The notes below the pieces were generated by a model. The model saw only the letters and a list, made by a program, of their open reading frames with translations, did no database searches and was not told the DNA's origin. Shown here piece by piece: positions 29,001-37,473 of a stretch of 64,000 bases of DNA (its first letter is position 1; every line of letters starts with the position of its first letter). The stretch covers positions 32,409 through 96,408 of the forward strand of contig JAUYBL010000014.1 of NCBI GenBank assembly GCA_030693065.1. Direction: 5' to 3'. Source of the DNA: Methylococcaceae bacterium. Lineage in GTDB: Bacteria; Pseudomonadota; Gammaproteobacteria; Methylococcales; Methylomonadaceae. A program made the position numbers and the translations under genes.

Positions 29001-32000
29001 AGGTGCCGCCTGCCGATAATGGCGAGGTATCGGTGTTGCGACCGGTAATATCGATTTTTCCGTCGGGGTTGTTTTTAACCGCAAAAGTGAAATCAGTTAA
29101 TGTTGATGGATAAATTTGGCTGGCATTTAATGCTAAATCAGCCGCAGTGACCAAACCACCGGCAAAATCGCGCTGCTCATCAGCGTTACGCAAACCGATG
29201 GTGCGAATATCATGCTCACTGTTCAACGCGATGCGTTTAAAACCGTCCCACTGGGTCGCGCCATTTAATTGCAGCCACTTGGCATTGGCGGTGAATTGGC
29301 CATTGCCGGTCTGTGCAGAATCGGCAAGCGTCCGATTCAACGACGATCCCATCTGCAGGAAGTTGGTGTTGAGACTGATATTGCCTGCGTCAGCGCCGTT
29401 GTTGCCAATGGCGCTGATAAGTTTTGCATCAATGCTGATGCGCTCAGCCGTCGTTAAATTGACGTCGCCGATAAACACCACCTGATCTTTGGTATTAAGA
29501 CTCAGATCGGCAAAACCTCCGCTACGAATACTGTCGGCGCTTAAGGTTGCCTGTCCATTCAGAGCAAGAGGAAAGTCATCACCGGGGTTAACGTCTTCTT
29601 CCAATGAGCGTCGTGCCACTTGAGTCACATTGATTATCAATGGATTGTTGGGGAAAGGGACTTGCGGATCATCCGGCGGATTACGTTTGGCTTGATCTAA
29701 CGTGACTTCCAGCTTACCGCCATGCGCTTTAGCCGAGCCCGCCGCACCACGCAACGAGCCATCCATCACAATGCCTTCAGCCGCTGTGAGCTTAATTTTA
29801 CCGGCGTCGGAAGCAATGGTTTGCGCCACGAAATTGGCAGCTGCATTCTTGGACGGTTGCAATATATGCAGTGTGCCACTCGTGCCGGACACATCAAGCA
29901 GCGAGCCTTGTTCCAGCACCACAGCACCACGCTGAGCATCAAAACTGATTTCACCTCCATTCAACACAGCGCCGGTACGATAGCCAAAAATATCCGCCGG
30001 ATTTAAACGTGTAGCGCCTTGCGCTAATAATTTGCCTTGATCACCGACCCAGATGGTTTGCTTGGGATCGTATTCCAAACCTGCTGAAGGTTTAATTGCC
30101 AGCTTGATCTGACCCGCAGCAGCCTCCAATAGACCACCAACGAAAATACTGCCGGCTTGACTCAGCAAGCTGATCGTTGATCCCTTATCGGTACGTATGG
30201 CGCTGCCGGTTTCAATCTTTACCCCGGAATTGCCGTCCATATTAAGTTGCAACGGTTGGCGTAAATGCTCCGGTAATTCAACAATCGTTGTAAAGTCGCG
30301 TATTGAACTGCCGGTAGCTTTTGTTAAATAGCCCGGTTTAAGTTGGAGATTTTTCGCCCGCAAATTTAAATTAACGTTAGATTTGACCGTTAAATCATCA
30401 AAATCGGCCACTAAATTAATCTGGTTAAACGCTAGTTTTTGAGAGAAATCGAAATTGCCATTTGACACACCCAATACCAACGCCTGATCGGTGGCATCAC
30501 CGGCTGTAGGCGTACCGACAATAATTTTGCCGCTTTCCAGCGTTAAACTGCCGTTCTGTTCCAAACCATAAGCCGAGACTTCGCCAGCCAGCGCCAAGGT
30601 GGAAGGCACTGATCCGTCACCCTTGGCAGCCAGCGAAATGTCACCGCCTTTACCGGCTTTTAATTTACTACTTAACGGCAGCCAGGCACCGCCATCGGCA
30701 CGGATGACTGAGCCCGACCTGACATTTAAATCACCCTCGGACTGAACCTTTACCGTCCCCCCAGCAATCGCCAATGGATCGGTCAATAATGCAGACAACC
30801 CTTGTTTTATGTCGTTAACCCACCGACCAGAAACATCCAACACAGCGCCGGAGTTAATGTTCAGTAATCCCGCATTAGACGCTACTGAATTAGTCGCCGC
30901 CTTTAAGTTAATACTGCCGCCTGCGGCTTGAAAACTGCCGTTAACGTCAATATTGCCCGCTTCCACCGTCAAACTGCCACGAGGTTGCATGGTTATCTTG
31001 GCGCCTTCAACCAAGGTCGCATCACCAAATGTTTTAACCGATACCGCTTCGACGCCGGAATTGCCTAACAGTGCCGCAGACAATATTAAATCGTTGGGTT
31101 GCTGAGCATTCCGTTCGGGAAACAGGTCATCCAAAGCAAGTTGTGTCTGCTGACCTGCATTCTGAAACTTAACATTTTGCACTGATTGGAAAACCGCCAT
31201 GTCAATATTAAGACGGCCTCCGAAAGGTGTGTTCGCCAGCTCGCGTTGAAATTGCCCGGCACTGCTGCCCGCTATTAGCGTGCCATTCCAAGCCACTTTG
31301 GGCGCTTGAATATTCAAGCTACCGGCATTTTTACCTGCAACATAACCGCGTTGAAACTGACCAGCGCCATTTCCCAACATATTCCAGACTTTTTCGACAC
31401 CCCATTTTTTGTGGCTCTCATTAACCACACCAAAAATAGACACATAATGCTCATTGGGATCGGCATCGCTAATATCAACAATCCGTCCATAGCTAGTCAG
31501 CAGCTTGGTGGTATTGATGTAGCCATCCTGATAAGCAACGGAGCCGCCGGAAATATCAATTTTGGCGCCGTCGTTGATAATCAAATCGCCGCTGGCCGTT
31601 AGATTAATTTCGCCGCCGTCGCCCAAGCGTTCATTAATGCCGCGTGTAATACGGGCTTCTGCGCCGCTGGTATCGACAATATCCGAGCCCTTACGCAAAT
31701 CCACCTTGAGGGTTTCGCCTTTCAGTACGCCGGTTCTTTGTAACGGCGAATCACGTAAATCAAAGCTTTGCGCCGAAATCTCGCCGACATTGCGCTCCAT
31801 CGCCACAGCCACATTCTTATAACCGGATACATCAATTACAGCGTCTTTATCAACAATAATTCGGCCTTTCGTACCTTGCTTAGCATCAGCCAAATTATCA
31901 GTTGCGGTGATATTTACTTTGCCGCCCGGCACTTTAATAGCGGCACCAGCTTGCACTTGCACGGTATTGCCCGTCACTTGTAAATAAGACGCTGGCTGGG

Positions 32001-33084
32001 CCTGCTCATCGATAGCACTGCCGCCATCGACATCCGCAACGATTTCGGTAACGCTGCCGGTTGCTAAAATAGTGGTGGCTTTGGTGCCCAAACCATCATT
32101 TAGATCGGTCTCTCGATCAGTCTTGGTCGCCACCAGCTTATTGCCTTGCGTGCCGTGTTGCTCTTGCGCCAACAAGCGAATCGAGCCATTCACACTCACC
32201 GAGGTCGTTGCTCTGACACGACCTTGTTGATTGACAGCAAAACCGGCCATCGTAACGTTACCTTGCCGCGCCAAAATATCACCGGCATTGGTCACCTTAC
32301 CGCCGGTATCGACTTCCACAACCAAGCCAGCGAACGGGTCATTTTTGTCAGCCGCCTGTAAATAAACCTTGTCCTGACTGGCCGCCAAGATAATCTGGCC
32401 TTGCGTATCAGCAGACAACGAACCTTTATTCTCGATAGTCGGCGCAACGATAATGATGCGGCCATTTTTGTCGGTGGAAATTTTGGCACCGGCTTCAATC
32501 AGGATTCGGGCGTTTTTTGGATCCAGCGCATCGCCTGCTTGCATTGGCTCAATGGCTAATGCTGCACTGCCGTTTTCATCGAATACCCGGGTGATGCCGC
32601 GATTAAATACGTCATCAGTGATATTCAGGGTACTGGCAAGCAGACTATTGGTGTTGACCACCGAATCCTTACCGAACACAAAACCATTTTTGTTGTACAG
32701 ATACACTTGGCCGTTGGCTTTAATTTGACCAAGAATGCGACTGGGGTCTTGTTGATTAATGCGATTTAATGCGACCGACGAGCTGCCGGGCTGAACGAAC
32801 TGCACGGTATTTTCCTTGCCGACGTTAAAACTTTGCCAATTAAGAATGGCTTTATCGGTGGTCTGATCAATTCGTAAAGTGTTGCCCAACACTTGGCTGC
32901 TGGCGCTACCGGAGCTGACCCAGCCTTGCCCTGGGACCGGAACCGGTAATTCGGCATAGGCCGGTGCCACTGCGCTTGCGAACAAACCGCCGGTGATGAC
33001 CAGTTTTATACATGCAACTGAGGGTTTTAACCTGAACTGATTTTCTACGGGTTTATGTTGAGCTGGCTGCGTTTTGTGAGACAT
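23023..33084 (-). CDS. Giant filamentous-haemagglutinin-family exoprotein (TpsA)
   Basis: A secreted two-partner-system exoprotein of 3353 residues from the ATG at 33084; the frame extends upstream only to a GTG. A long signal peptide (about 1-44, ending APAYA) precedes the TPS domain (about 45-170: ILNWQSFNVGK, SRILGQIKANGQVYLYNKNGFVFG, the last matching the NPNGI/NPNL-type motif). Most of the protein is repetitive Gly/Asn/Asp/Ala-rich beta-helix. Near the C-terminus, DINALVRDDFLINQSRVFALDGG and the following segment fit the DUF3739-type end of FHA-like proteins. It would serve adhesion or biofilm formation. It lies downstream of its transporter gene and directly behind a GEMM riboswitch (33121-33197). 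Confidence 0.92.
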   Translation of the reverse strand: MSHKTQPAQHKPVENQFRLKPSVACIKLVITGGLFASAVAPAYAELPVPVPGQGWVSSGSASSQVLGNTLRIDQTTDKAILNWQSFNVGKENTVQFVQPGSSSVALNRINQQDPSRILGQIKANGQVYLYNKNGFVFGKDSVVNTNSLLASTLNITDDVFNRGITRVFDENGSAALAIEPMQAGDALDPKNARILIEAGAKISTDKNGRIIIVAPTIENKGSLSADTQGQIILAASQDKVYLQAADKNDPFAGLVVEVDTGGKVTNAGDILARQGNVTMAGFAVNQQGRVRATTSVSVNGSIRLLAQEQHGTQGNKLVATKTDRETDLNDGLGTKATTILATGSVTEIVADVDGGSAIDEQAQPASYLQVTGNTVQVQAGAAIKVPGGKVNITATDNLADAKQGTKGRIIVDKDAVIDVSGYKNVAVAMERNVGEISAQSFDLRDSPLQRTGVLKGETLKVDLRKGSDIVDTSGAEARITRGINERLGDGGEINLTASGDLIINDGAKIDISGGSVAYQDGYINTTKLLTSYGRIVDISDADPNEHYVSIFGVVNESHKKWGVEKVWNMLGNGAGQFQRGYVAGKNAGSLNIQAPKVAWNGTLIAGSSAGQFQRELANTPFGGRLNIDMAVFQSVQNVKFQNAGQQTQLALDDLFPERNAQQPNDLILSAALLGNSGVEAVSVKTFGDATLVEGAKITMQPRGSLTVEAGNIDVNGSFQAAGGSINLKAATNSVASNAGLLNINSGAVLDVSGRWVNDIKQGLSALLTDPLAIAGGTVKVQSEGDLNVRSGSVIRADGGAWLPLSSKLKAGKGGDISLAAKGDGSVPSTLALAGEVSAYGLEQNGSLTLESGKIIVGTPTAGDATDQALVLGVSNGNFDFSQKLAFNQINLVADFDDLTVKSNVNLNLRAKNLQLKPGYLTKATGSSIRDFTTIVELPEHLRQPLQLNMDGNSGVKIETGSAIRTDKGSTISLLSQAGSIFVGGLLEAAAGQIKLAIKPSAGLEYDPKQTIWVGDQGKLLAQGATRLNPADIFGYRTGAVLNGGEISFDAQRGAVVLEQGSLLDVSGTSGTLHILQPSKNAAANFVAQTIASDAGKIKLTAAEGIVMDGSLRGAAGSAKAHGGKLEVTLDQAKRNPPDDPQVPFPNNPLIINVTQVARRSLEEDVNPGDDFPLALNGQATLSADSIRSGGFADLSLNTKDQVVFIGDVNLTTAERISIDAKLISAIGNNGADAGNISLNTNFLQMGSSLNRTLADSAQTGNGQFTANAKWLQLNGATQWDGFKRIALNSEHDIRTIGLRNADEQRDFAGGLVTAADLALNASQIYPSTLTDFTFAVKNNPDGKIDITGRNTDTSPLSAGGTLTFEAAVINQKGVLKAPLGTINLKASKSLTLEDGSLTSVSAKGQIIPFGVTQGGLDWLYPLDTLRNLVFDAAPEKRMVLSAPEIVAKQGSVVDVSGGGDLVSYEFEAGAGGSFDYLQPGSASYQGGFAVLPTLGSQLAPYDHYESQGFAYAPGSTVYLSGSKDLPAGEYAILPARYALLPGAFLITPQANTQDLAVAQFTVDGLSIVPGYQKLAGTDIRDARTSGYLIESRADVLQHSKYNINTANQFYQARAQKNETATPVLPLDGGQISLIAQTKLIMEGQFMVDALTGGRGAKMDIAANRISVVNQLSETPADGILEILAGDLSDLRVDSLLLGGARSRNKTNNAETDITVSAQDVVFAANAHLQGPEIIAVATDLVEVQAGAGLVANQQARSGDSVLNVKGDGALLRLSGDKQVVLNRTETSGVTGELRVAAGSTLTSTESMLLDASQSTELAGEIQMHGGSLNLGANTINIGEVDNLGGNALNLSNLKLANLAVDELVLTGRDSIGIYGNVGQVNADGSLITDVNGQSQAIKFDRLAINTAGFTGHGTASDSAKLQAGSLTVQNTAAAINQQVVDGQGQLELQADSFNVGSGNFAINGFNTVNINATKEFRAAGKGSIDVAADLHVTTAALTADGGSNIKLNAAGYQAQFNSLNSTAAVASSFGGVIDVIADAIGFNTKVVLPSGSFGLHALTGDVTLGQQANVDLAGRAVQFADQFDYTPGGHFKAESDHGKVVMAVGSMIDVDSGGGKAAGGSVTLKAPEQSVVLSGQLQAAGGNATLDVGGFDATANFDALMQAMNAAGINQSIYFRTRNADIVQSAAANIVAKNVTLVSDTGAMTLAGAIHADSAEQGGSIKLYAGDGITLAAGADLTALGTDDGAKGGQVLLSSVDGDNDGISGIDLQNGSRIDVSGNGGTDGEVTLRALRTGTGVNIQPVAGTVSGFSKFYAEGVKQYSNADLGDDGEINSGDIAAIKAETAAFMTAENMQNVAAMAPGLRLTAGVEINYSGDLTLKDKWDLADWRYDDVADSNVWDDLPGRLVIKTGGDFNVEKSLSDGFKNQSFTFSGATAGTTQTINIVDKLQGGESWSYNVVAGADANSADINAAGQTGNLVIGANAVIRTGSGDMQVTAGGDITFTDNTSSIYNAGQPTETSPYGSLKDRFVGLRFYSEFPVAGGDLSLVAGGNINGAVAANNDLNDWLLRIGTWTDSVDHSGQSPTAWGVALGYITSASSNPAKSTKPFFQQNVGSFGGGNVTVSSGGNVNNLDVLMPTTGKQVGTADNSTANSFNFLTNQVEVNGGGTMHISAAGDIAGGTYYLGKGTGTMTAGGQVTGGSSFQKGPDLLIGDTQFSINAGSGVSLTGVSDPMILHKADVNFFSYSAASALHVASLSGDVLLGADGSIFPRSNPNSNQQTLARIYPASLHASAFGGNIELTDEIILFPSANAELSLFAEQNITAEVGIRLGMSDGDRSLLPSAVIPVTRSNMSTVIGRIDPFGGDPKLLHATVPVHKNDIQPVRLVSRQGDIENIGFSLAKKAIVKAGQDITNLSLSIQHVNAGDVSLLEAGRDLRDTSDRDPATGALLNNSAKIEISGPGEVLVKTGRNVDLGASEGISTVGNVVNTSLPEQGANLTILAGANGELNYAGFIDAYLRNNDQYSQDFQQVTTLISDFMRQTLNDNSLTDAAAMEAFAQLKSEDFVAIQPQLNAIVQPVLFNEIRENGKASAKAGSLDFKRGFAAIATLFPGSDWKGDLSLFFSKIQTIDGGNINLIVPGGQINAGLAASFSGAKSASELGIVAQRSGDINALVRDDFLINQSRVFALDGGNILMLSTEGNIDAGRGAKSAIAAPPPVISFDDNGNLKIEFPPVVSGSGIRTAASSEGIKPGGVSLFAPHGVIDAGEAGIDSGGFADIIGTLANASNFKSDGPVSGVAPPPASVAAGMTGTSNSTAGVSQGAESSVNSDVGKNVGEALAKAILGILSVDVLGFGE

Positions 33085-33120
33085 GGGGTTACCTATACCA
33101 AAAATAATTAACACGCTTTA

Positions 33121-33197
33121 GTTAGTCGCAACCCGGCCGTCTTGTTAACAAGATCCGCGGTTTTCTGTCCCCGCCTCGCAACGGGTTTAGCATTAAC
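33121..33197 (-). promoter_or_regulatory. Cyclic di-GMP-I (GEMM-I) riboswitch before the exoprotein gene
   Basis: On the minus strand the leader reads GCTAAACC, a stem capped by the GNRA loop GCGA, GGGGACAGAAAA, then GGATCTTG...CAAGACGGCCGGGTTGC. This is the order of the GEMM-I aptamer: P1 5' strand, tetraloop hairpin P2, GGGAC-G/A-GAAA joint, P3 hairpin and P1 3' strand. The outer GTTA/TAAC bases close P1. Bases equivalent to Vc2 G20 and A47 are G and A, the c-di-GMP form. It ends 37 bp before the exoprotein ATG, and a U-rich stretch (ATTATTTTT) follows. It lies between the transporter and exoprotein genes, so only the exoprotein would be controlled. Confidence 0.85.
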
Positions 33198-33284
33198 ACA
33201 ATAAAAAAAATCTTTATTCAGTCTGTAGAAGCGTAAGTATCTATAAAGATTTTTACAATTTAAAATCAATGAGTTGCAAAACAA

Positions 33285-33445
33285 TTTTCTCCCTCTCCTG
33301 TTGGATGCCTGCATGGATGCAGGTAATAGGGCAATGCAGGAGCAATTGCCGAGAGGGTTGGGGTGAGGAGATTAAAATCAATCAATTAGAATCCCCTCAT
33401 CCCAACCTTCTCCTTTATGCCCTATGGGTACGCTGGAGAAGGAGC
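33285..33445. repeat. Composite intergenic repeat between tpsB and tpsA
   Basis: Two modules. Bases 33305-33353 hold a dyad (CCTGCA-TGGA-TGCAGG) followed by GCAATGCAGGAGCAATTGCC, related to the module at 35357-35401 and to the insert in the RAYT gene. Bases 33394-33442 share CCTTCTCCTTTATGCCCTAT and flanks with the 110-bp element at 43037 and 60475. No gene is present. Confidence 0.7.
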
Positions 33446-33494
33446 TAAAAGACTTGTATAAATACTTAGGCCCGCTCCTACAAACCTTTCAATC

Positions 33495-35126
33495 TTAAAA
33501 TTCAGTAGCGATATTAAAATGCAGGCGGGGATCGCCGCTTTTTACGGGACCTAATGCGTTAAAAGGAAACCCGACATTCAATACACCACTCAGATGTTTC
33601 CACATCTGAAAATTCATCCCTATCCCCGCGCTACTAATAAAATCGCCTGAAGAATTACCCGGCAACGGGTTTTTAACCCAGCCTTTAGCCACGTCCACAA
33701 ACGTTAATAATTTCAAGGTATTGAGATACTCCCAATCAGCGGCGCCCAAATGCGGCGAATGCAGTTCTAAAGATCCGAACAGCGCATCATCAGCTAATGA
33801 CTGTGTTTCAAAATAACCGCGCACACTTTCAGCGCCACCCATCGAAAATTGCTCGTTACTGATTAGCGGCGTATCAGACACCTGACCGGCAACACGGCTG
33901 ACCGCTGCCATGCCCAACGGCAATTCATGCTGAAACTTAAGGTCGCCGGTCAGGTACACATAATTAGCTTTGGCCAGAAAGCGTTTCTCTTCGAATTGCT
34001 TTTGATCGTTCCCTAGACCGCGAAAAGAAAAATGTGCGCCTACATCAAATGTCGTTTCTGACTCTTTGGTCCGCAAGCTGCCGCTGTATTGAGCCATAAA
34101 CGGTAAATAGCTGATGGGGGTTTTGATATTGTCGGCACCGATCAGGTTGACGTCTTCTTGAAAGTCTTTGTAATCGACACCCAAGGTAGCACTATGAAAA
34201 TAGTCATTTACCGGCGTCAACGGCTTGACCAATCTGAGACCATAAATATTACCGATACCAATCACAGACAACGCCCCGGCGCTGGCAATTTGAGCACTTG
34301 ACGATGAACTCACTCCATAAAATGCCAGTCGCGCATCGCTACTAAACAACGGCAATGCATAAGTCCCCGCCCAAACATCGACTTCAGCGCTGTTTTCCGG
34401 TGACACTTGGTACATCAACGAAGCACTGTGCATGGCCTGCCAAAGATTTTCGTAACGTAATGACGACACCAAGCGCAAACGACTGGTCGTCGAGGTATTG
34501 CGGCCATTAAGCTCAACCTTGCCATGCAATGGCAACTCGTCTTTGACCTTTAAATCAACTTCCAGCGTCCCTGGCGTTTCCCCAGCCCGCAATACCGGCT
34601 GAATTTGCCGATCAGGGCTTGCGACGCCCAATTCTGCTAATTGTTTCTGCATTTTCGGGAAGTTAGGCACGTTACCTTCTGCCAATTCCGGCACGGCCGC
34701 CTTGATTTTTCCAAGCGAGAAATAGCGGGCATCCTTCACCCGTAATTTAGATATTTTGCCTTCAACTACCTGCAAATAAACGATGCCGTTTTTAACATCT
34801 TGTTCAGGAATATCCACCGACACGGTTTGATAACCCTGCGTCTTATAGAGCTCTTCTAATGTCGCACGTGCAGCCTCAACATTGTCGACGCTTTTCTTGA
34901 GTCCCAAAAATGGATAAATAGTCCGCTCCAACTGTTTTTTGTCGATCAGGCTATTGCCCTTGACTCGTAATTCCAACAAATCGAAAGTAGCCGGTTGCTC
35001 GGCTTCAGCCGACACATCCTGCTGCACGTCCTGTGCATAACTGTTAACGCCAATATTGACCAGGACAAAACCGACCCAGACCACAGTGACTAGCGTGAGG
35101 CTTCCTTTATTCCGGTTTAATTGCAT
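33495..35126 (-). CDS. Two-partner secretion transporter (TpsB, FhaC/ShlB/HecB family)
   Basis: 543 residues: a signal peptide (about 1-31), POTRA domains (about 45-200; FDLLELRVKGNSLIDKKQLE, QGYQTVSVDIPEQDVKNGIVYLQVVEGKI) that bind the TPS domain of the cargo, then a 16-strand barrel (about 215-543). The barrel contains the conserved VRGY (GGAESVRGYFE) of the L6 loop and ends with Phe in HFNIATEF. It would export the 3353-residue exoprotein across the outer membrane. Its gene precedes the cargo gene on the same strand with 410 bp between them, which hold the riboswitch and repeats, so the two are probably separately regulated. Confidence 0.93.
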   Translation of the reverse strand: MQLNRNKGSLTLVTVVWVGFVLVNIGVNSYAQDVQQDVSAEAEQPATFDLLELRVKGNSLIDKKQLERTIYPFLGLKKSVDNVEAARATLEELYKTQGYQTVSVDIPEQDVKNGIVYLQVVEGKISKLRVKDARYFSLGKIKAAVPELAEGNVPNFPKMQKQLAELGVASPDRQIQPVLRAGETPGTLEVDLKVKDELPLHGKVELNGRNTSTTSRLRLVSSLRYENLWQAMHSASLMYQVSPENSAEVDVWAGTYALPLFSSDARLAFYGVSSSSSAQIASAGALSVIGIGNIYGLRLVKPLTPVNDYFHSATLGVDYKDFQEDVNLIGADNIKTPISYLPFMAQYSGSLRTKESETTFDVGAHFSFRGLGNDQKQFEEKRFLAKANYVYLTGDLKFQHELPLGMAAVSRVAGQVSDTPLISNEQFSMGGAESVRGYFETQSLADDALFGSLELHSPHLGAADWEYLNTLKLLTFVDVAKGWVKNPLPGNSSGDFISSAGIGMNFQMWKHLSGVLNVGFPFNALGPVKSGDPRLHFNIATEF

Positions 35127-35284
35127 GCTTTTTGGCTCAGACTATTCAGCGCTTTCCCCTCGAAAGCGTCCCAATTGTCATTGTATGAAAGTAAGGTTAA
35201 GGTTTTGTGACAGGAGCGGAGGCTTGTAAAACTAAATAATACTAATCACAGTATATTTTTAATTAATCCGTCATATTCTATGTC

Positions 35285-35578
35285 GCCAAGTTAAGCCGTT
35301 CGTAGTCGACTGCAAGGAGAGCCTGCCCCGTTTCATCGGGCATGCAGTAGGTACGACTCCAAGGATGGAGGAGGAAGAGCAACGCAAGGAGCAGTTGCCG
35401 AGAGCTTGTCGAACCATGAACGGCTCTTGTGCCCTTTGGGTATAACCATTCACCCTCGACAGGCTTCACCACAAGGGTGATCTATGGACAGACTAACGGT
35501 TAATTTTTAAATTATTGTCGTCGATCCAGCTTCCTAACATTTAAATGACAATAAAATATGAATTTATTGGGATTGGTA
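35285..35578. repeat. Mosaic repeat block between the PEP-CTERM gene and tpsB
   Basis: No gene in this 617-bp gap. From right to left on plus: an 81-bp module (35498-35578) repeated in inverted orientation at 37570-37650 with about 7 mismatches; a module CGACAGGCTTCACCACAAGG (35456 onward) repeated in direct orientation near 37659; and the GGAGGAAGAGCAACGCAAGG module (35369-35401 region) that matches the insert in the RAYT gene. The promoter of tpsB lies in 35127-35284. Confidence 0.75.
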
Positions 35579-35608
35579 CCAGCCATCGCTTAAACCGTAT
35601 AGAACTAA

Positions 35609-35645
35609 TAAAAAAAGGGTTATCTCAAAATGATTGAGTAACCCT
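35609..35645 (-). terminator. Intrinsic terminator of the phytase-like gene
   Basis: On the minus strand, GGGTTA-CTCA pairs with TGAG-TAACCC (one bulge), followed by seven T residues. It lies about 100 bp after the stop codon at 35744. Confidence 0.8.
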
Positions 35646-35743
35646 GCATCAGAATGATGACAAGCAGATTTAATTCAAGAGAATTTCGGACAGCGATTCA
35701 CTGCTGAGATAAGCCGCCAGGATACTGGCGGCTGTTAATACAA

Positions 35744-37210
35744 TTACGATCTAGCGCGCTTTCTTGCCGCAGTCATCAAACCAATCAATCCCGTACCAAA
35801 TAACCATGCCGCCGCTGGAACCGGCACTGCAGATATTTGTTGAGCTTGAAAATTAAGCGCTGTATCAGCTATAGCAAACACATAAAATTTGTTACTACCC
35901 GCGATACCCGGCACAAAATCATTATCGTTAGCTACGAATAAAGTATGAAAAAGTAAGCCGTTATCGATTATGTCTTGTCCAAATGCCAAGCCTTCGAGTT
36001 TGGCTGGAATCTGGCTCTTGGCGATACCATTGGCATTAAGTACCTGCACGACATCCAGAAACAATGTTTTTGGAACTGCCGCCGCCTGCAAGGCCGCAGC
36101 ACCAGTTAAATTACTCACTTCTGTGGCATTGCTGAGGTCAATTTTAAAAATCTGTTTTACCGCCGCGTTGCTGCCATCGCCCAAGCCTTTGCCATCACGT
36201 TCATCGATTAAAAATTCATGATCATTAATGGCGACGATTTCACTGACGCCTGAACCGTTGGTCAGGTGATAGGCATACTCTTTAGTCGCTCCCGTTGCGA
36301 TGTCGATAGTCACGATGCGCACATCGCCTTTACCGCTTGCTGGTTGATCCTGCTCTAACGGAGCCTGCATAATTCCTACTAAGGTTTTGCCGTCCGGAGT
36401 GATAGCCAAGCCTTCCATGCCTTTATTAGCAATTCGTCCGCTGGTGTTATTACTGATTTCAGTCGCGCCAGACGCACTCAAATTTTCAACCGCCAGATTG
36501 GCAGGCAACGCAAAAGAACGGATGCGTTCGCCGGTGGCACGGTCAAACTGGTTGACATAAGGGCCATATTCATCGGAGATGAACACACTCTTGCCGTCGT
36601 TGGATACGCGCACACCTTCAGGATCGAAGCGAGCATTGCTTGGGTTAGCAGATGACGAATCAGCGATGCCGGCAATAGGATTTGCTGAACCAAAATTATC
36701 GGAACGGCCGGTAAAATAATTGGTATTGTTGACGGCATTAAGCGCAGATGCGCCGTTACCGAGTCCTAAGCCCACGCCAGTGCCGTAATTTAGCGCTGTT
36801 GCACTAGACAGCAAGGTTGTTCCTGTCAATGTCGGCGTCAAATTGTAGGCATATCCGCTACCAGATGTATTAACGGATAAATCCAAGGTGAGGGTCTGGA
36901 AGCGCGCGATATAAGAAGTGGTATCGTCGACATTACTGTTGTAGGCAGTTGCATTGGGGCCGCGATCAGGGGTCGCGATAAAAACATTGCCACCTGCGTA
37001 AGCCAAACCGGAACCAATGCCGCCTAATAAGTTAGCAGCAACACCGTTTTCAAGCAGACCCGTCAATCCTGAAAGGTCGGCGTTAACACCCGCAGAACTT
37101 CCGGTTAACTCGCCTATAGCAATCAGTTGGCCTGACGTTATTGACGCATGCACCGATGTAGCGGCACACAAAGAAGCGATAACAGCCGAAAGCAGTAATT
37201 TTTTATGCAT
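35744..37210 (-). CDS. Secreted phytase-like (esterase-like) protein with PEP-CTERM-like tail
   Basis: 488 residues from the ATG at 37210 (MHKKLLLSAVIASL...). A longer frame to 37270 would read through a REP and is rejected. The signal peptide ends near VHA (about 23). The body matches the phytase-like beta-propeller family: IATPDRGPN, FDPEGVRVSNDGKSVFISDE, NKGMEGLAITPDGKTLVG, FLIDERDGKGLGD. Acidic residues in these motifs could bind calcium or phosphate. The tail VPVPAAAWLFGTGLIGL followed by basic residues is a PEP-CTERM-like sorting signal for exosortase. Its leader holds a GEMM riboswitch and the shared 37-bp element, so c-di-GMP control is likely. Substrate unknown. Confidence 0.82.
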   Translation of the reverse strand: MHKKLLLSAVIASLCAATSVHASITSGQLIAIGELTGSSAGVNADLSGLTGLLENGVAANLLGGIGSGLAYAGGNVFIATPDRGPNATAYNSNVDDTTSYIARFQTLTLDLSVNTSGSGYAYNLTPTLTGTTLLSSATALNYGTGVGLGLGNGASALNAVNNTNYFTGRSDNFGSANPIAGIADSSSANPSNARFDPEGVRVSNDGKSVFISDEYGPYVNQFDRATGERIRSFALPANLAVENLSASGATEISNNTSGRIANKGMEGLAITPDGKTLVGIMQAPLEQDQPASGKGDVRIVTIDIATGATKEYAYHLTNGSGVSEIVAINDHEFLIDERDGKGLGDGSNAAVKQIFKIDLSNATEVSNLTGAAALQAAAVPKTLFLDVVQVLNANGIAKSQIPAKLEGLAFGQDIIDNGLLFHTLFVANDNDFVPGIAGSNKFYVFAIADTALNFQAQQISAVPVPAAAWLFGTGLIGLMTAARKRARS

Positions 37211-37243
37211 GATAAATCCCAAAAGTATGAATAGAAACGTATA

Positions 37244-37270
37244 CAGTCGCGACGTGGGCGTCGCTTCCAC
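37244..37270. repeat. Half REP between riboswitch and gene start
   Basis: CAGTCGCGACGTGGGCGTCG and flanks match one arm of the hairpin at 22951-23012. Its partner arm is absent. It sits between the GEMM aptamer and the start codon of the phytase-like gene, in the position of the expression platform. Confidence 0.65.
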
Positions 37271-37344
37271 ATTGGCAATCCGGCTATCTACTTTGAGACC
37301 CGCAATTTTCTGTCCCCGCTTCGCAACGGGTTTAGCTTTTCAAC
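37271..37344 (-). promoter_or_regulatory. Cyclic di-GMP-I (GEMM-I) riboswitch before the phytase-like gene
   Basis: Minus strand: AAGCTAAACCCGTT-GCGA-AGCGGGGACAGAAAATT, then GCGGGTCT...AGATAGCCGGATTGCC. The GNRA hairpin, GGGAC joint, short P3 and closing 3' strand are all in GEMM-I order, with the G20 and A47 equivalents kept. It is closely similar to the copy before the exoprotein gene. Confidence 0.85.
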
Positions 37345-37379
37345 TCGCTGGATTCTGACATGCTGATATTTCAAGCAAT

Positions 37380-37416
37380 TGACAATCTTGTTACAGCTTA
37401 AAGACATGTATTACAT
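37380..37416 (-). promoter_or_regulatory. Shared 37-bp regulatory element, copy A
   Basis: Begins ATGTAATACAT on the minus strand, with TAAC at element positions 24-27 and TGTCA at 33-37. It aligns without gaps to the copies at 40671-40707 and 41773-41809, with 26 of 37 positions the same in all three. It lies just upstream of the riboswitch of the phytase-like gene, so it is probably an activator site or part of the promoter. Confidence 0.7.
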
Positions 37417-37473
37417 GACCAAGCTAAGGATCATGAATACGCAGCATCACCCCGGCAAATAAAAGACAGGCTT

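Noticed and set aside
23023..33084. CRISPR-like or tandem-repeat array suggested by recurring short motifs in the exoprotein gene
   Set aside because: The repetition is at protein level (Gly/Asn/Asp-rich beta-helix turns) with varied codons and no fixed repeat-spacer length.
37211..37270. N-terminal extension of the phytase-like protein
   Set aside because: It would be coded by a REP arm and spoil the signal peptide; the ATG at 37210 gives a normal one.
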